Shown in pieces: positions 53,159-61,468 of a DNA stretch of 64,000 bases. Where the stretch lies: positions 62,001-126,000 of the forward strand of contig NZ_JARIBH010000019.1 in NCBI RefSeq assembly GCF_029264495.1, read 5' to 3'. Under the pieces are notes generated by a model. It saw only the letters and a list, made by a program, of their open reading frames with translations. It searched no databases and was not told the origin of the DNA. A program made the translations under genes and the position numbers. Positions within the stretch are counted from its first letter, which is position 1, and every line of letters begins with the position of its first letter. This DNA is from Peptacetobacter sp. Its GTDB lineage: Bacteria > Bacillota > Clostridia > Peptostreptococcales > Peptostreptococcaceae.

Positions 53159-54067
53159 ATGGATAAGATAATAAGTATTTTAAAACCTACTGGAATGACA
53201 TCAAATGATGTTGTTGGAAAAGCTAGAAAAATTTTAAAAATTAAAAAGATAGGACATACTGGAACATTAGATCCAGATGCTGCAGGAGTTCTCCCTATTT
53301 GTATAGGGAGAGCTACTAAAGTAAGTGAACTTATTTTAAATAAAGAAAAAGCATATATATGTGAACTAACTCTTGGTGCATCTACAGATACATACGATTC
53401 ATCTGGCGAAATAGTGTTTAGAGCAAAAGAAGACTTTGAATATAATGAAGAAGTAATAAAAAAAGCATTTGATTCTCAAAGAGGTGATATAGAACAATAT
53501 CCGCCAAAATACTCTGCTTTAAAAGTAAATGGGAAAAGAATGTGTGATTTAGTCAGAAGTGGTAGAGAAAATGAAATAGTTTTAAAACCTAGAAAAGTAA
53601 CTATTAAAAAACTTGATATTTTAGATATAAATAAAAATAAAGTTAGATTTTATGTAAAATGTTCTAAAGGTACATATATTAGAAGTATATGTAATGATAT
53701 AGGAGAAATCTTAGGTTGTGGAGGACATATGTCATTTTTACTTAGAGTTTCATCAGGTAAATTCAACTTAGAAAATTCAATAACATTAGATGAATTAGAA
53801 AAATATGTAGAAGATGGAACTGTAGAAGATTATACTTTTGACATTGATTATACTTTAGATTCATATCCTAAAATAGTATTAAAAGATAATGCTGTTAAAT
53901 ATTATTCTAATGGTGGGATTATAGAATCATATAGATTTAGTGAAAAACACTATACAGAAAAAGATGAATATGTAAGAGTTTATAGTTGCAGTAAATTTAT
54001 AGGAGTTGGAAAATTACTTAGAGAAAATGGAAAAGTTAGTGTGAAAAGTGATAAAATTTTTTCATAG
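53159..54067 (+). CDS. truB: tRNA pseudouridine(55) synthase TruB
   Basis: TruB makes pseudouridine 55 in the T-loop of nearly all tRNAs. The 302-residue protein starts DKIISILKPTGMTSNDVV and has the catalytic aspartate in HTGTLDPDAAGVLPICIGRATK near residue 39, split here by its own helix. YPPKYSALKVNGKRMCDLVRSG and CSKGTYIRSICNDIGE are further conserved parts. A C-terminal PUA-like domain completes it. The ribosome binding site is weak (TTAGGA). Confidence 0.95.
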   Translation: MDKIISILKPTGMTSNDVVGKARKILKIKKIGHTGTLDPDAAGVLPICIGRATKVSELILNKEKAYICELTLGASTDTYDSSGEIVFRAKEDFEYNEEVIKKAFDSQRGDIEQYPPKYSALKVNGKRMCDLVRSGRENEIVLKPRKVTIKKLDILDINKNKVRFYVKCSKGTYIRSICNDIGEILGCGGHMSFLLRVSSGKFNLENSITLDELEKYVEDGTVEDYTFDIDYTLDSYPKIVLKDNAVKYYSNGGIIESYRFSEKHYTEKDEYVRVYSCSKFIGVGKLLRENGKVSVKSDKIFS

Positions 54068-54134
54068 TCTATATAATGGACTTAGAATAAGTTAAATAAG
54101 CATATAATTCTATTAAAATTACTGGAGTATTAGT

Positions 54135-55055
54135 ATGAAAGTTATTAAAGCTATAAAAGATATAGATATTGAATATAAAACAGTTATAACAATAGGAAAT
54201 TTTGATGGTATACACAGAGGTCATAAAGTTCTTATTGAAAAAACTGTCGATTATGCTAAAGAAAAAGGTATTAAAAGTGCTGTTTTTACATTTTCAAATC
54301 ATCCAAGTAATTATTTTATTCATCAAAAGGTAAAGAAAATATTAGATGAAAAAGAAAAAGTGAAATTGATAGAAGAATTAGGCGTTGATTATTTAATAGA
54401 TATTCCATTTGATGAAGATATGACTAAAATATCTGCAAAAGATTTTGTTTTAGATATACTTAAAGAAAAAATCCATGTAGAAAAGATTGTTGTAGGGCAT
54501 GATTTTGAATTTGCTAAGAATAAAGAGGGAAATGCAAAATCTTTAAAAGAAATGGGATTAATTTATGGATTTGAAGTTGAAATAGTTAAGCCAATAAAAA
54601 TCAACAATATCAGAGTAAGTAGTACATATATAAGAGAATTAATATCTTCTGGACGTGTAGATGAAATAGCTGATTACTTAGGTAAAAATTATAGTATAGA
54701 AGGCGAAATAATACACGGAAAAGCAAATGGATCAAAAATGGGATTTCCCACAGCAAACATTAAATTAAAAGAAGGAATAATCATTCCTCAGAGCGGGATT
54801 TATGCAACAAAAGTAATACTAGATGGGAAAATTTATCTTGGTGCTACAAATGTTGGAAAAAATCCTACACTGAATGGAAAAGAGATTTCGATAGAAACAA
54901 ATATTTTAGATTTTAATGATAATATTTATGGGAAAATAGTAAAAGTTGAATTTTTAGAAAAGATAAGAGAAGAAAAAAAATTTAACTCACTAGAAGAGTT
55001 AAAAAATCAGATAAAAGTTGATACTGATTTTGTAAGAAAAAAATATATAAAATAA
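54135..55055 (+). CDS. ribF: Bifunctional riboflavin kinase/FAD synthetase RibF
   Basis: RibF phosphorylates riboflavin to FMN and adenylates FMN to FAD. The 306-residue protein has the nucleotidyltransferase motif TIGNFDGIHRGHKVLI near residue 20 and VVGHDFEFAKNKEGN, then SSTYIRELISSGRV. The C-terminal riboflavin kinase domain shows GKANGSKMGFPTANIKL and YATKVILDGKIYLGATNVGKNPT. The 67-base gap from truB has no terminator. The nearby FMN enzymes (12887, 14327) depend on this pathway. Confidence 0.95.
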   Translation: MKVIKAIKDIDIEYKTVITIGNFDGIHRGHKVLIEKTVDYAKEKGIKSAVFTFSNHPSNYFIHQKVKKILDEKEKVKLIEELGVDYLIDIPFDEDMTKISAKDFVLDILKEKIHVEKIVVGHDFEFAKNKEGNAKSLKEMGLIYGFEVEIVKPIKINNIRVSSTYIRELISSGRVDEIADYLGKNYSIEGEIIHGKANGSKMGFPTANIKLKEGIIIPQSGIYATKVILDGKIYLGATNVGKNPTLNGKEISIETNILDFNDNIYGKIVKVEFLEKIREEKKFNSLEELKNQIKVDTDFVRKKYIK

Positions 55056-55077
55056 ATATAAAAATTTAATAAAAAAT

Positions 55078-55106
55078 TTGCAAATATTTAAAAGATGTGT
55101 TAATAT
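55078..55106 (+). promoter_or_regulatory. Candidate promoter for rpsO
   Basis: TTGCAA (55078-55083), 17 bases, TAATAT (55101-55106) with extended -10 TG at 55098-55099. A TATAAT overlaps at 55104-55109. The leader to rpsO would be about 80 bases. Confidence 0.5.
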
Positions 55107-55117
55107 AATTAAGGTAA

Positions 55118-55190
55118 TTAACCCACACTCAGCAGTTGAATACTCCAATCACTGCTTGGTCAAGGGCGATTAAAAAATATACGGAGGATA
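55118..55190 (+). ncRNA. Candidate S15 autoregulatory leader
   Basis: The rpsO leader is GC-richer than its flanks and folds. AGCAGT (55131-55136) pairs with ACTGCT (55151-55156). CCC near 55122-55124 can pair with GGG near 55164-55166, flanked by ATT repeats. S15 is known to repress its own translation by binding such leaders in several bacterial groups, including Geobacillus. I could not test the fit to a specific class. Confidence 0.5.
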
Positions 55191-55195
55191 TACAA

Positions 55196-55456
55196 ATGAT
55201 AACAAACAAAGCAGAAATAATCAAAGAATTTGGAAGAAAAGAAGGAGATACTGGTTCTCCAGAAGTTCAGATAGCTATATTAACAGCTAGAATAAACGAA
55301 TTAAATGAACACTTAAAAGTTCATAAAAAAGACCACCACTCAAGAAGAGGTCTATTAAAAATGGTTGGTAAAAGAAGAAACTTACTTTCTTACTTAAAGA
55401 AAAACGATCTAGAAGGATACAGAGCGTTAATAGCAAAATTAGGTTTAAGAAAATAA
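55196..55456 (+). CDS. rpsO: 30S ribosomal protein S15
   Basis: An 86-residue S15 protein, which binds the 16S rRNA central domain. The sequence shows [17 protein letters not shown], then [26 protein letters not shown] chose ATG 55196, with GGAGG at 55183-55187; an upstream in-frame ATG-like start at 55136 would read the leader as protein. It has its own promoter, leader and terminator, as expected for an autoregulated gene. Confidence 0.98.
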   Translation: MITNKAEIIKEFGRKEGDTGSPEVQIAILTARINELNEHLKVHKKDHHSRRGLLKMVGKRRNLLSYLKKNDLEGYRALIAKLGLRK

Positions 55457-55470
55457 TTTGTTTATCAGTA

Positions 55471-55500
55471 AAAAGCAGGTATATGATTACCTGCTTTTTT
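55471..55500 (+). terminator. Rho-independent terminator after rpsO
   Basis: AAAAGCAGGTA (55471-55481) pairs with TACCTGCTTTT (55488-55498) and runs into T. Confidence 0.92.
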
Positions 55501-55586
55501 CAAATACAAATAAATATAAAATATAAAAAGTAAAAGAAGTGTGCTTTTCTTTTTTAAAGTTTAGTAATAACTAAAGGAGGTATAAT

Positions 55587-56429
55587 ATGAATATTCAATT
55601 ATTATGCGATAGTCTATGTGATATACCGGAAGAAATAATAGAAAAACCTTATTTAGAGATTGTTCCTCTTACGGTAATGTTTGACAATAGAGAATTCAAA
55701 GACGGTATCGACATAAGTAAAGAAGAATTTTATGAAAGGGTAAAATCCACAGGAGAAATACCTAAGACTTCTCAAGCGACATATATAGATTTTAAAGAAG
55801 TTTTTGATAAGTATACTTCACAAGGCAAAAAAATCATATGTATAACAGGTTCTTCAAAATCATCAGGGACTTTCCAAAGTGCTAGTTTGGCTAAAGATGA
55901 TTGTAATGAAGGTGATATAGAAGTATTCGATACTTTAAATTTATCATTAGGAAGTGGTCAGTACGTTATAAAGGCATGTGAAATGTTAGAAGAAGGAAAA
56001 AGTTATGAAGAAATAATAGATGGACTTGAAACTATGAGAGAAAGTGTAAAACTATTATTTGTTCCATCAACACTTACATATTTACAAAAAAGTGGACGTG
56101 TTCCTAGTGCTACAGCTATGATAGGAAATCTTTTACATGTAAAACCATTATTTAATGTTGAAAATGGTGATATAAAAATGTTAGAAAAAATAAGAGGCTC
56201 TAAAAGAGTGCCTTCTATAATGGTTGATACATTAATAAAAATGAACAATGGTAATTTAGAAGATAAAATAGTTACTATAGGTTGTGGTTCTAACTATGAA
56301 GATGTAAAAGGTCTTGAAGAAGAAGTTAGAAAAAAAATAAAAGCTAGAAAAGTAATGTTTACTAGAGGTGGAGTATGTATTTGTTCACATACTGGACCTG
56401 ATATAATAGCATTGAGTAGCTCTATTTAA
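55587..56429 (+). CDS. DegV-family fatty-acid-binding protein
   Basis: A 280-residue DegV protein. The family binds fatty acids and, as FakB, presents them to the kinase FakA for incorporation into phospholipid. The visible core is IQLLCDSLCDIPEE, IVPLTVMFDNREFKDG, the fatty-acid phosphate region KTSQATYIDF and ITGSSKSSGTFQSA, then LTYLQKSGRVPS. Several paralogues are usual in clostridia, so whether this is a true FakB cannot be told. AAAGGAGG precedes ATG 55587. It sits between rpsO and pnp as an insertion. Confidence 0.92.
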   Translation: MNIQLLCDSLCDIPEEIIEKPYLEIVPLTVMFDNREFKDGIDISKEEFYERVKSTGEIPKTSQATYIDFKEVFDKYTSQGKKIICITGSSKSSGTFQSASLAKDDCNEGDIEVFDTLNLSLGSGQYVIKACEMLEEGKSYEEIIDGLETMRESVKLLFVPSTLTYLQKSGRVPSATAMIGNLLHVKPLFNVENGDIKMLEKIRGSKRVPSIMVDTLIKMNNGNLEDKIVTIGCGSNYEDVKGLEEEVRKKIKARKVMFTRGGVCICSHTGPDIIALSSSI

Positions 56430-56468
56430 AAAATTTATTTTTATTTCAATTTTAAAAAAATATATTTA

Positions 56469-56497
56469 TTGTAGAAGTAATATATTTTTGATAATAT
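56469..56497 (+). promoter_or_regulatory. Candidate promoter for pnp
   Basis: TTGTAG (56469-56474), 17 bases, TAATAT (56492-56497) with extended -10 TG at 56489-56490. It lies about 47 bases before ATG 56544. Confidence 0.5.
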
Positions 56498-56543
56498 ATT
56501 ATTGAAAAGAGTTAAACGGAAGAATTAGGAGGAAAAGTATATT

Positions 56544-58631
56544 ATGGTTGAACATAGAATATATACTACAGAATTTGCTGGAAGAGAGCTTTCTGTAGAA
56601 GTAGGAAAAATATGTGAAATGACTAATGGAAACTGTATAGTTAAGTATGGTGATAGTGTAGTCATGGTTAATACAACAAAATCAGCAGAACCTAGAGATG
56701 GAATAGATTTCTTCCCTCTAAGTGTTGATTATGAAGAAAAATTATATTCAGTAGGTAAAATACCTGGTGGATTCTTAAAAAGAGAAGGAAAACCTTCTGA
56801 AAAAGCGATATTAACATCAAGATTAATAGATAGACCAATAAGACCATTATTCCCAAAAGGATTTAGAAATGATGTTCAGGTAGTTGCAACTGTTCTTTCA
56901 GTAGATCAGGATTGTACACCAGATATAGTTGCTATGATAGGTTCATCAGTAGCACTTTCAATATCTGATATACCATTTAATGGTCCAACAGGATCTGTTT
57001 GTATAGGTTTAGTTGATGGAGAATTTGTAGTTAATCCTAATGCAGAACAGAGAGAAAAAAGCGAAATGCATTTAGTTGTATCAGGTACAAAAGATGCAAT
57101 AATGATGGTTGAAGCTGGTGCTCAAGAAGTTTCAGAAGATACAATGTTAAAAGCTATATTATTTGCTCATGAGCATATTAAAAAAATAGTTGAATTCATA
57201 GAAGAAATAGTGGCAGGTTCAGGAAAAGAAAAACAAGAAGTAAAATTATATCATGCTGATGAAGAAATAGAAAATCAGGTAAAAGAATTTGCTTCAGCTA
57301 AAATGAGAGAAGCTGTTAAAACTGTTGAAAAAATGGAAAGAATGGAAAATATGGACAAAGTTAAAGAAGAAACATTTGCCCATTTTGAAGAAGTTTTAGA
57401 AAACTTTGAAGAAGTAGCTGGAGATATAGAAGATGTATTACAAGCTATAATAAAAGATGAAGTAAGATCTTTAATATCAGACGAAGAAATAAGACCAGAT
57501 AACAGAAAATTTAATGAAATAAGACCTATATGGTGCGAAACTGGTATGATACCAAGAACTCATGGTTCAGCAATATTTACAAGAGGACAAACTCAGGTAA
57601 TGAACTTAGCGACATTAGGTGCTTTAGGAGATGTTCAAAAACTTGATGGACTAGATGAAGAAGAAAATAAAAGATATATGCATCATTACAATTTCCCAGC
57701 TTACTCAGTTGGTGAAGCTAGACCATCTAGAGGTCCAGGAAGAAGAGAAATAGGTCATGGTGCACTTGCAGAAAGAGCATTATTACCTGTAATACCATCT
57801 CAAGAAGATTTCCCATATGCAATTAGATTAGTTTCAGAAGTATTAAGCTCAAATGGTTCAACTTCTCAGGCAAGTGTTTGTGCATCAACACTTTCACTAC
57901 TTGATGCTGGTGTACCTATAAAAGATATGGTAGCTGGTATAGCTATGGGTCTTATAAAACATCATGATAAAGTAGTTGTACTTTCTGATATACAAGGAAT
58001 GGAAGACCATTTAGGAGATATGGACTTTAAAGTTGCTGGTACAGAACATGGTATAACAGCTATACAGATGGATATAAAAATAGATGGTATAGATGAAGAT
58101 ATCTTAAGAAGAGCTCTTGCACAAGCTAGAGAAGGTAGAATGCATATACTTGGAGAAATGAGAAAAGTAATATCTGAGCCAAGAGCAGAACTTTCTCCAT
58201 ATGCACCAAAAATAGAAAGAATGAATATAAATCCAGACAAAATAAAAGATGTAATAGGACCTGGTGGAAAAGTTATAACTAAAATAATAGATGAAACTGG
58301 TGTAAAAATAGACATCGAACAGACTGGTGAAGTTTATATAGCTGGTGTAGAAAAAGAAATGATAGAAAAAGCAAAAGAACTTATAAATAACATAGTTGCT
58401 GAAGCAGAAGTTGGAAAAGTATACACAGGAAAAGTAACTAGAATAATGAATTTTGGTGCTTTTATGGAAATACTTCCTGGAAAAGAAGGTCTACTTCATG
58501 TTTCTCAGATATCAAAAGAAAGAGTAAATAATGTTGAAGATGTTCTAAGTATAGGAGACGAATTAGAAGTTAAAGTAACTGAAATAGATGAAAAAGGAAG
58601 AATAAATCTTTCTAGAAAAGTTCTTTTATAA
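56544..58631 (+). CDS. pnp: Polyribonucleotide nucleotidyltransferase (PNPase)
   Basis: PNPase is the phosphorolytic 3'-5' exonuclease. At 695 residues it is complete. It has two RNase PH domains ([19 protein letters not shown]-type region early; [16 protein letters not shown] and [24 protein letters not shown] in the second), an all-alpha linker, a KH domain ([12 protein letters not shown] near 568) and an S1 domain ([20 protein letters not shown]). The C-terminal end lacks a long tail. AGGAGG precedes the start. RNase J, its usual partner in decay, is at 34424. Confidence 0.97.
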   Translation: MVEHRIYTTEFAGRELSVEVGKICEMTNGNCIVKYGDSVVMVNTTKSAEPRDGIDFFPLSVDYEEKLYSVGKIPGGFLKREGKPSEKAILTSRLIDRPIRPLFPKGFRNDVQVVATVLSVDQDCTPDIVAMIGSSVALSISDIPFNGPTGSVCIGLVDGEFVVNPNAEQREKSEMHLVVSGTKDAIMMVEAGAQEVSEDTMLKAILFAHEHIKKIVEFIEEIVAGSGKEKQEVKLYHADEEIENQVKEFASAKMREAVKTVEKMERMENMDKVKEETFAHFEEVLENFEEVAGDIEDVLQAIIKDEVRSLISDEEIRPDNRKFNEIRPIWCETGMIPRTHGSAIFTRGQTQVMNLATLGALGDVQKLDGLDEEENKRYMHHYNFPAYSVGEARPSRGPGRREIGHGALAERALLPVIPSQEDFPYAIRLVSEVLSSNGSTSQASVCASTLSLLDAGVPIKDMVAGIAMGLIKHHDKVVVLSDIQGMEDHLGDMDFKVAGTEHGITAIQMDIKIDGIDEDILRRALAQAREGRMHILGEMRKVISEPRAELSPYAPKIERMNINPDKIKDVIGPGGKVITKIIDETGVKIDIEQTGEVYIAGVEKEMIEKAKELINNIVAEAEVGKVYTGKVTRIMNFGAFMEILPGKEGLLHVSQISKERVNNVEDVLSIGDELEVKVTEIDEKGRINLSRKVLL

Positions 58632-58653
58632 AATTAAATTACAAATAGAAAAT

Positions 58654-58687
58654 AAAGAGGGTGGATATAATCCATTCTCTTTTTTTA
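58654..58687 (+). terminator. Rho-independent terminator after pnp
   Basis: AAAGAGGGTGGAT (58654-58666) pairs with ATCCATTCTCTTT (58670-58682), including two G-U pairs and a 3-base loop, followed by T. Confidence 0.88.
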
Positions 58688-58802
58688 TTTTAAATATTAT
58701 AATTAAATGTATTAGATTAAATATTAAATAATGTTGGTTGATAATAATTAAAAGCTAAATTATAATTATATAATGGAGTTAATAAAATGTTTTGGAGGAG
58801 TT

Positions 58803-60050
58803 ATGTATAAAACAAAAAAATTAAAAAATGGATTGACTATTATAGCTGAGGAAATTCCATATTTAAAATCAATTGCTATGGGAGTATGGATTAAAGCTGG
58901 AATAAAAACAGAAGAAGGATATGTTGATGGAGTATCTCACTTTATAGAACATATGATGTTTAAAGGAACAAAAAGCAGAACATCTAAAAAACTGGTAGCA
59001 GAAATTGAAAACTTAGGTGGAGTAATCAATGCTTTTACAGGAAGAGAATGTACATGTTATTATGTTAGACTCCTTGATGAACATTTAGACAAAGGAATAG
59101 ATATCTTATCTGATATGATTTTGAACTCTAAATTTGATGAAAAAGATATTGAAAAAGAAAAGAGTGTAATTATTGAAGAATTAAAAATGTATGAAGATTC
59201 TCCTGAAGATTTAGCATATGATATACTACTTGAAAAAGTTTACAATAATAAAGGAATTGGGAAAAATATTCTAGGAAATAGAGAATCTATAAATAGCATG
59301 AATAGAAATTCTATTTTAGAATATTTCAAGAAATTTTATGTACCTAAAAATGCAGTAATATCTATATGTGGGAATTTCAACTTTGAAGATACTGTAGAAA
59401 AACTAGAGAAAAGTTTTTATAAATGGAATGGTGAAAAACCAGATTTTGAAAATGTACAAAATGAAATTTTTACACCTACAATTATAAAAAAAGAAAAAGA
59501 GTATGAGCAGACAAATTTAGCAATATGCTTTGAATGTAGTAATATAGGCTCTGATTCAAAAGATGTTTACACACTAGATATTATAAATAATATACTTGGA
59601 GGAAGTTCTACATCTAGATTATTCCAAAAAATTAGAGAAGATGAAGGATTAGTCTACTCAATATATTCAGAACAAGAGTTTTATCAAAATAAAGCTGAAT
59701 TAGGGATATATGCTAGTATGAGTTCGGAAAATTTAGAAGAAGTTTATAAATTAATAAAAAAAGAGATAAACTTGTTTAGAGAAAAGGGAATAACAGAAGA
59801 AGAACTTAAAAACTCAAAAGAACAATTAAAAGGTGAGTTTATGCTTGGAATGGAGAGCAATGAAAGTAGAATGGAAACTATTGGTAAATCAATGCTTATA
59901 ACTGGGAAAGTAGAAACTATGGAAGATGTCGTAAATGGACTAAATTCAATAACTATGGAGGATATAAATAGAGTTATTGATGAGGTAGTGAATATAAACA
60001 AAATGGGTGTTTGTGTAGTAGGAAAAAATATAGATTGTATAGAATTATAA
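58803..60050 (+). CDS. M16-family zinc peptidase
   Basis: A 415-residue pitrilysin-family peptidase similar to mitochondrial processing peptidase beta, sometimes called YmxG/MlpA in Firmicutes. The inverted zinc motif is HFIEH (residues 46-50), and the third ligand glutamate lies downstream in SVIIEELKMYEDSPED near 125. Two roughly equal halves follow the family fold (IGSDSKDVYTLDIINNILGGSSTSRLF in the second, split by helices). I chose ATG 58803, with GGAGGAG directly upstream, over an in-frame ATG at 58773. Position after pnp is usual. The substrate is unknown. Confidence 0.93.
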   Translation: MYKTKKLKNGLTIIAEEIPYLKSIAMGVWIKAGIKTEEGYVDGVSHFIEHMMFKGTKSRTSKKLVAEIENLGGVINAFTGRECTCYYVRLLDEHLDKGIDILSDMILNSKFDEKDIEKEKSVIIEELKMYEDSPEDLAYDILLEKVYNNKGIGKNILGNRESINSMNRNSILEYFKKFYVPKNAVISICGNFNFEDTVEKLEKSFYKWNGEKPDFENVQNEIFTPTIIKKEKEYEQTNLAICFECSNIGSDSKDVYTLDIINNILGGSSTSRLFQKIREDEGLVYSIYSEQEFYQNKAELGIYASMSSENLEEVYKLIKKEINLFREKGITEEELKNSKEQLKGEFMLGMESNESRMETIGKSMLITGKVETMEDVVNGLNSITMEDINRVIDEVVNINKMGVCVVGKNIDCIEL

Positions 60051-60104
60051 AAAATATTTCAAAATAAAAATAAGATAAAAACTATAGAATTATAAAAAAT
60101 ATTT
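60038..60104 (+). repeat. 22-base direct repeat at the end of the M16 gene
   Basis: A 22-base sequence at 60038-60059, covering the last codons and stop of the M16 gene, recurs exactly at 60083-60104, 45 bases later. It probably reflects a small local tandem duplication of the gene end. It carries no obvious hairpin of its own. Confidence 0.8.
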
Positions 60105-60145
60105 TTAAATTAATATGATATAGAAAGTAATTTTAGGAGGAAAAA

Positions 60146-61351
60146 ATGAATATAATAGTTCAGAAATTTGGTGGCACTTCAGTAGCTAATTTTGAAAAAA
60201 TGGCTGAAGTATGTGAAATAGTAAAAAAAACAAAAGAAAAAGGAAAAGATGTAGTTATGGTCGTATCAGCTATGGGTAGAAAAGGAGATCCATATGCTAC
60301 AGATACTTTATTAAGTTTACTTGGAGAAGTAACAGATAAACCAAATGATAGAGAAAAAGATATGCTGATGTCTTGTGGAGAAATAATATCTTCAACTCTT
60401 ATGGCAAGTATGCTTACAGCAAAGGGAATAGAAGCTGTTGCATTTACAGGAAAGCAAGCTGGAATGATGACAGATGGAGTTTATTCAAATGCGAAAATAA
60501 AAGATATAGAGCCAAATAGAATCAAAGATGAATTAGAAAAAGGAAAGGTAGTGGTTGTAGCAGGATTCCAAGGTGGAGATGATAAAGGAGATATAAATAC
60601 TCTTGGAAGAGGAGGTTCTGATACATCAGCAGTTGCACTTGGAAAGGCACTTAATTGTAAATATGTAGAAATTTATACTGATGTCGATGGAATAATGACT
60701 GCAGATCCTAGAGTAGAGCCTAATGCTAAAGTATTAGATTATATAGATTATGAAGAAGTATTCCAAATGGCAGATAAAGGTGCAAAAGTTATACATCCAA
60801 GAGCAGTTCAGATAGCAAAAGATGGAAACATAACTTTAGCTATAAAAAACACTTTAAACCCTAAACATGAAGGTACAAAAATTTGTTCAATGAAAGATGT
60901 TGAAAATAAAGGATTTGAATGTTGCTGTAAGCAAGAAAGATTTGCAGTAGCTAATAAAAAAGATATAGTTCAAGTTAAAATTAAAGCTAATGGAAATTTC
61001 ACAAAAATTTTATCTGAAATGGAAAAAGAAAATATAAGTATGGATATGATAAATTTCTTTATAGATGAGAAAGCATTTGTAATAGATAGAAAAGATGAGA
61101 AAAAATTAGAAAAAATATTAAAAGATAATAAAGCTGATTATAAAATAAAAACTAATTGTGCAAAAGTTACATTAATTGGTTCTTTTATGACCGGAATTCC
61201 TGGTGTAATGTCTAAAGTTGCAAAAGGATTTTCTGATGAAGGAATACCTCTTTTACAAACATCTGATTCAAATATGACAATATCTTGTTTAGTAGAAGAA
61301 AAATATATGGAAAGTGCGGTACATGCTATACACAATAAATTTTGTTGTTAA
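60146..61351 (+). CDS. lysC: Aspartokinase
   Basis: Aspartate kinase, the first step from aspartate to lysine, threonine, methionine and diaminopimelate. The 401-residue protein starts IVQKFGGTSVANFEKM and has the kinase motifs GRGGSDTSAVAL and YTDVDGIMTADPR. The C-terminal regulatory part has two ACT domains (about 260-401; VQVKIKANGNFTKIL and VTLIGSFMTGIPGVMSKV). AGGAGG precedes ATG 60146. No lysine riboswitch fits in the 95-base upstream gap. Feedback specificity cannot be told. In Bacillus the aspartokinase next to dipicolinate genes is DapG; no dipicolinate gene is adjacent here. Confidence 0.94.
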   Translation: MNIIVQKFGGTSVANFEKMAEVCEIVKKTKEKGKDVVMVVSAMGRKGDPYATDTLLSLLGEVTDKPNDREKDMLMSCGEIISSTLMASMLTAKGIEAVAFTGKQAGMMTDGVYSNAKIKDIEPNRIKDELEKGKVVVVAGFQGGDDKGDINTLGRGGSDTSAVALGKALNCKYVEIYTDVDGIMTADPRVEPNAKVLDYIDYEEVFQMADKGAKVIHPRAVQIAKDGNITLAIKNTLNPKHEGTKICSMKDVENKGFECCCKQERFAVANKKDIVQVKIKANGNFTKILSEMEKENISMDMINFFIDEKAFVIDRKDEKKLEKILKDNKADYKIKTNCAKVTLIGSFMTGIPGVMSKVAKGFSDEGIPLLQTSDSNMTISCLVEEKYMESAVHAIHNKFCC

Positions 61352-61362
61352 AATATGTAAAT

Positions 61363-61392
61363 TTGTTTAATAAGCAATATATATGATATAAT
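61363..61392 (+). promoter_or_regulatory. Candidate promoter for the ftsK gene
   Basis: TTGTTT (61363-61368), 18 bases, then TG-A-TATAAT (extended -10, TATAAT at 61387-61392). A second possible pair, TTGACT (61415-61420) and TACAAA (61438-61443), would give a very short leader. Confidence 0.5.
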
Positions 61393-61468
61393 AATAAGAT
61401 AACAATTTAAGTTATTGACTTTATAATTGCTTTAAATTACAAATATGAAAAGAAAAGGAGTGATATTT

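Noticed and set aside
60051-60145. Lysine riboswitch upstream of aspartokinase
   Set aside because: The gap is only about 95 bases, filled partly by the direct repeat; none of the conserved lysine riboswitch segments is present.
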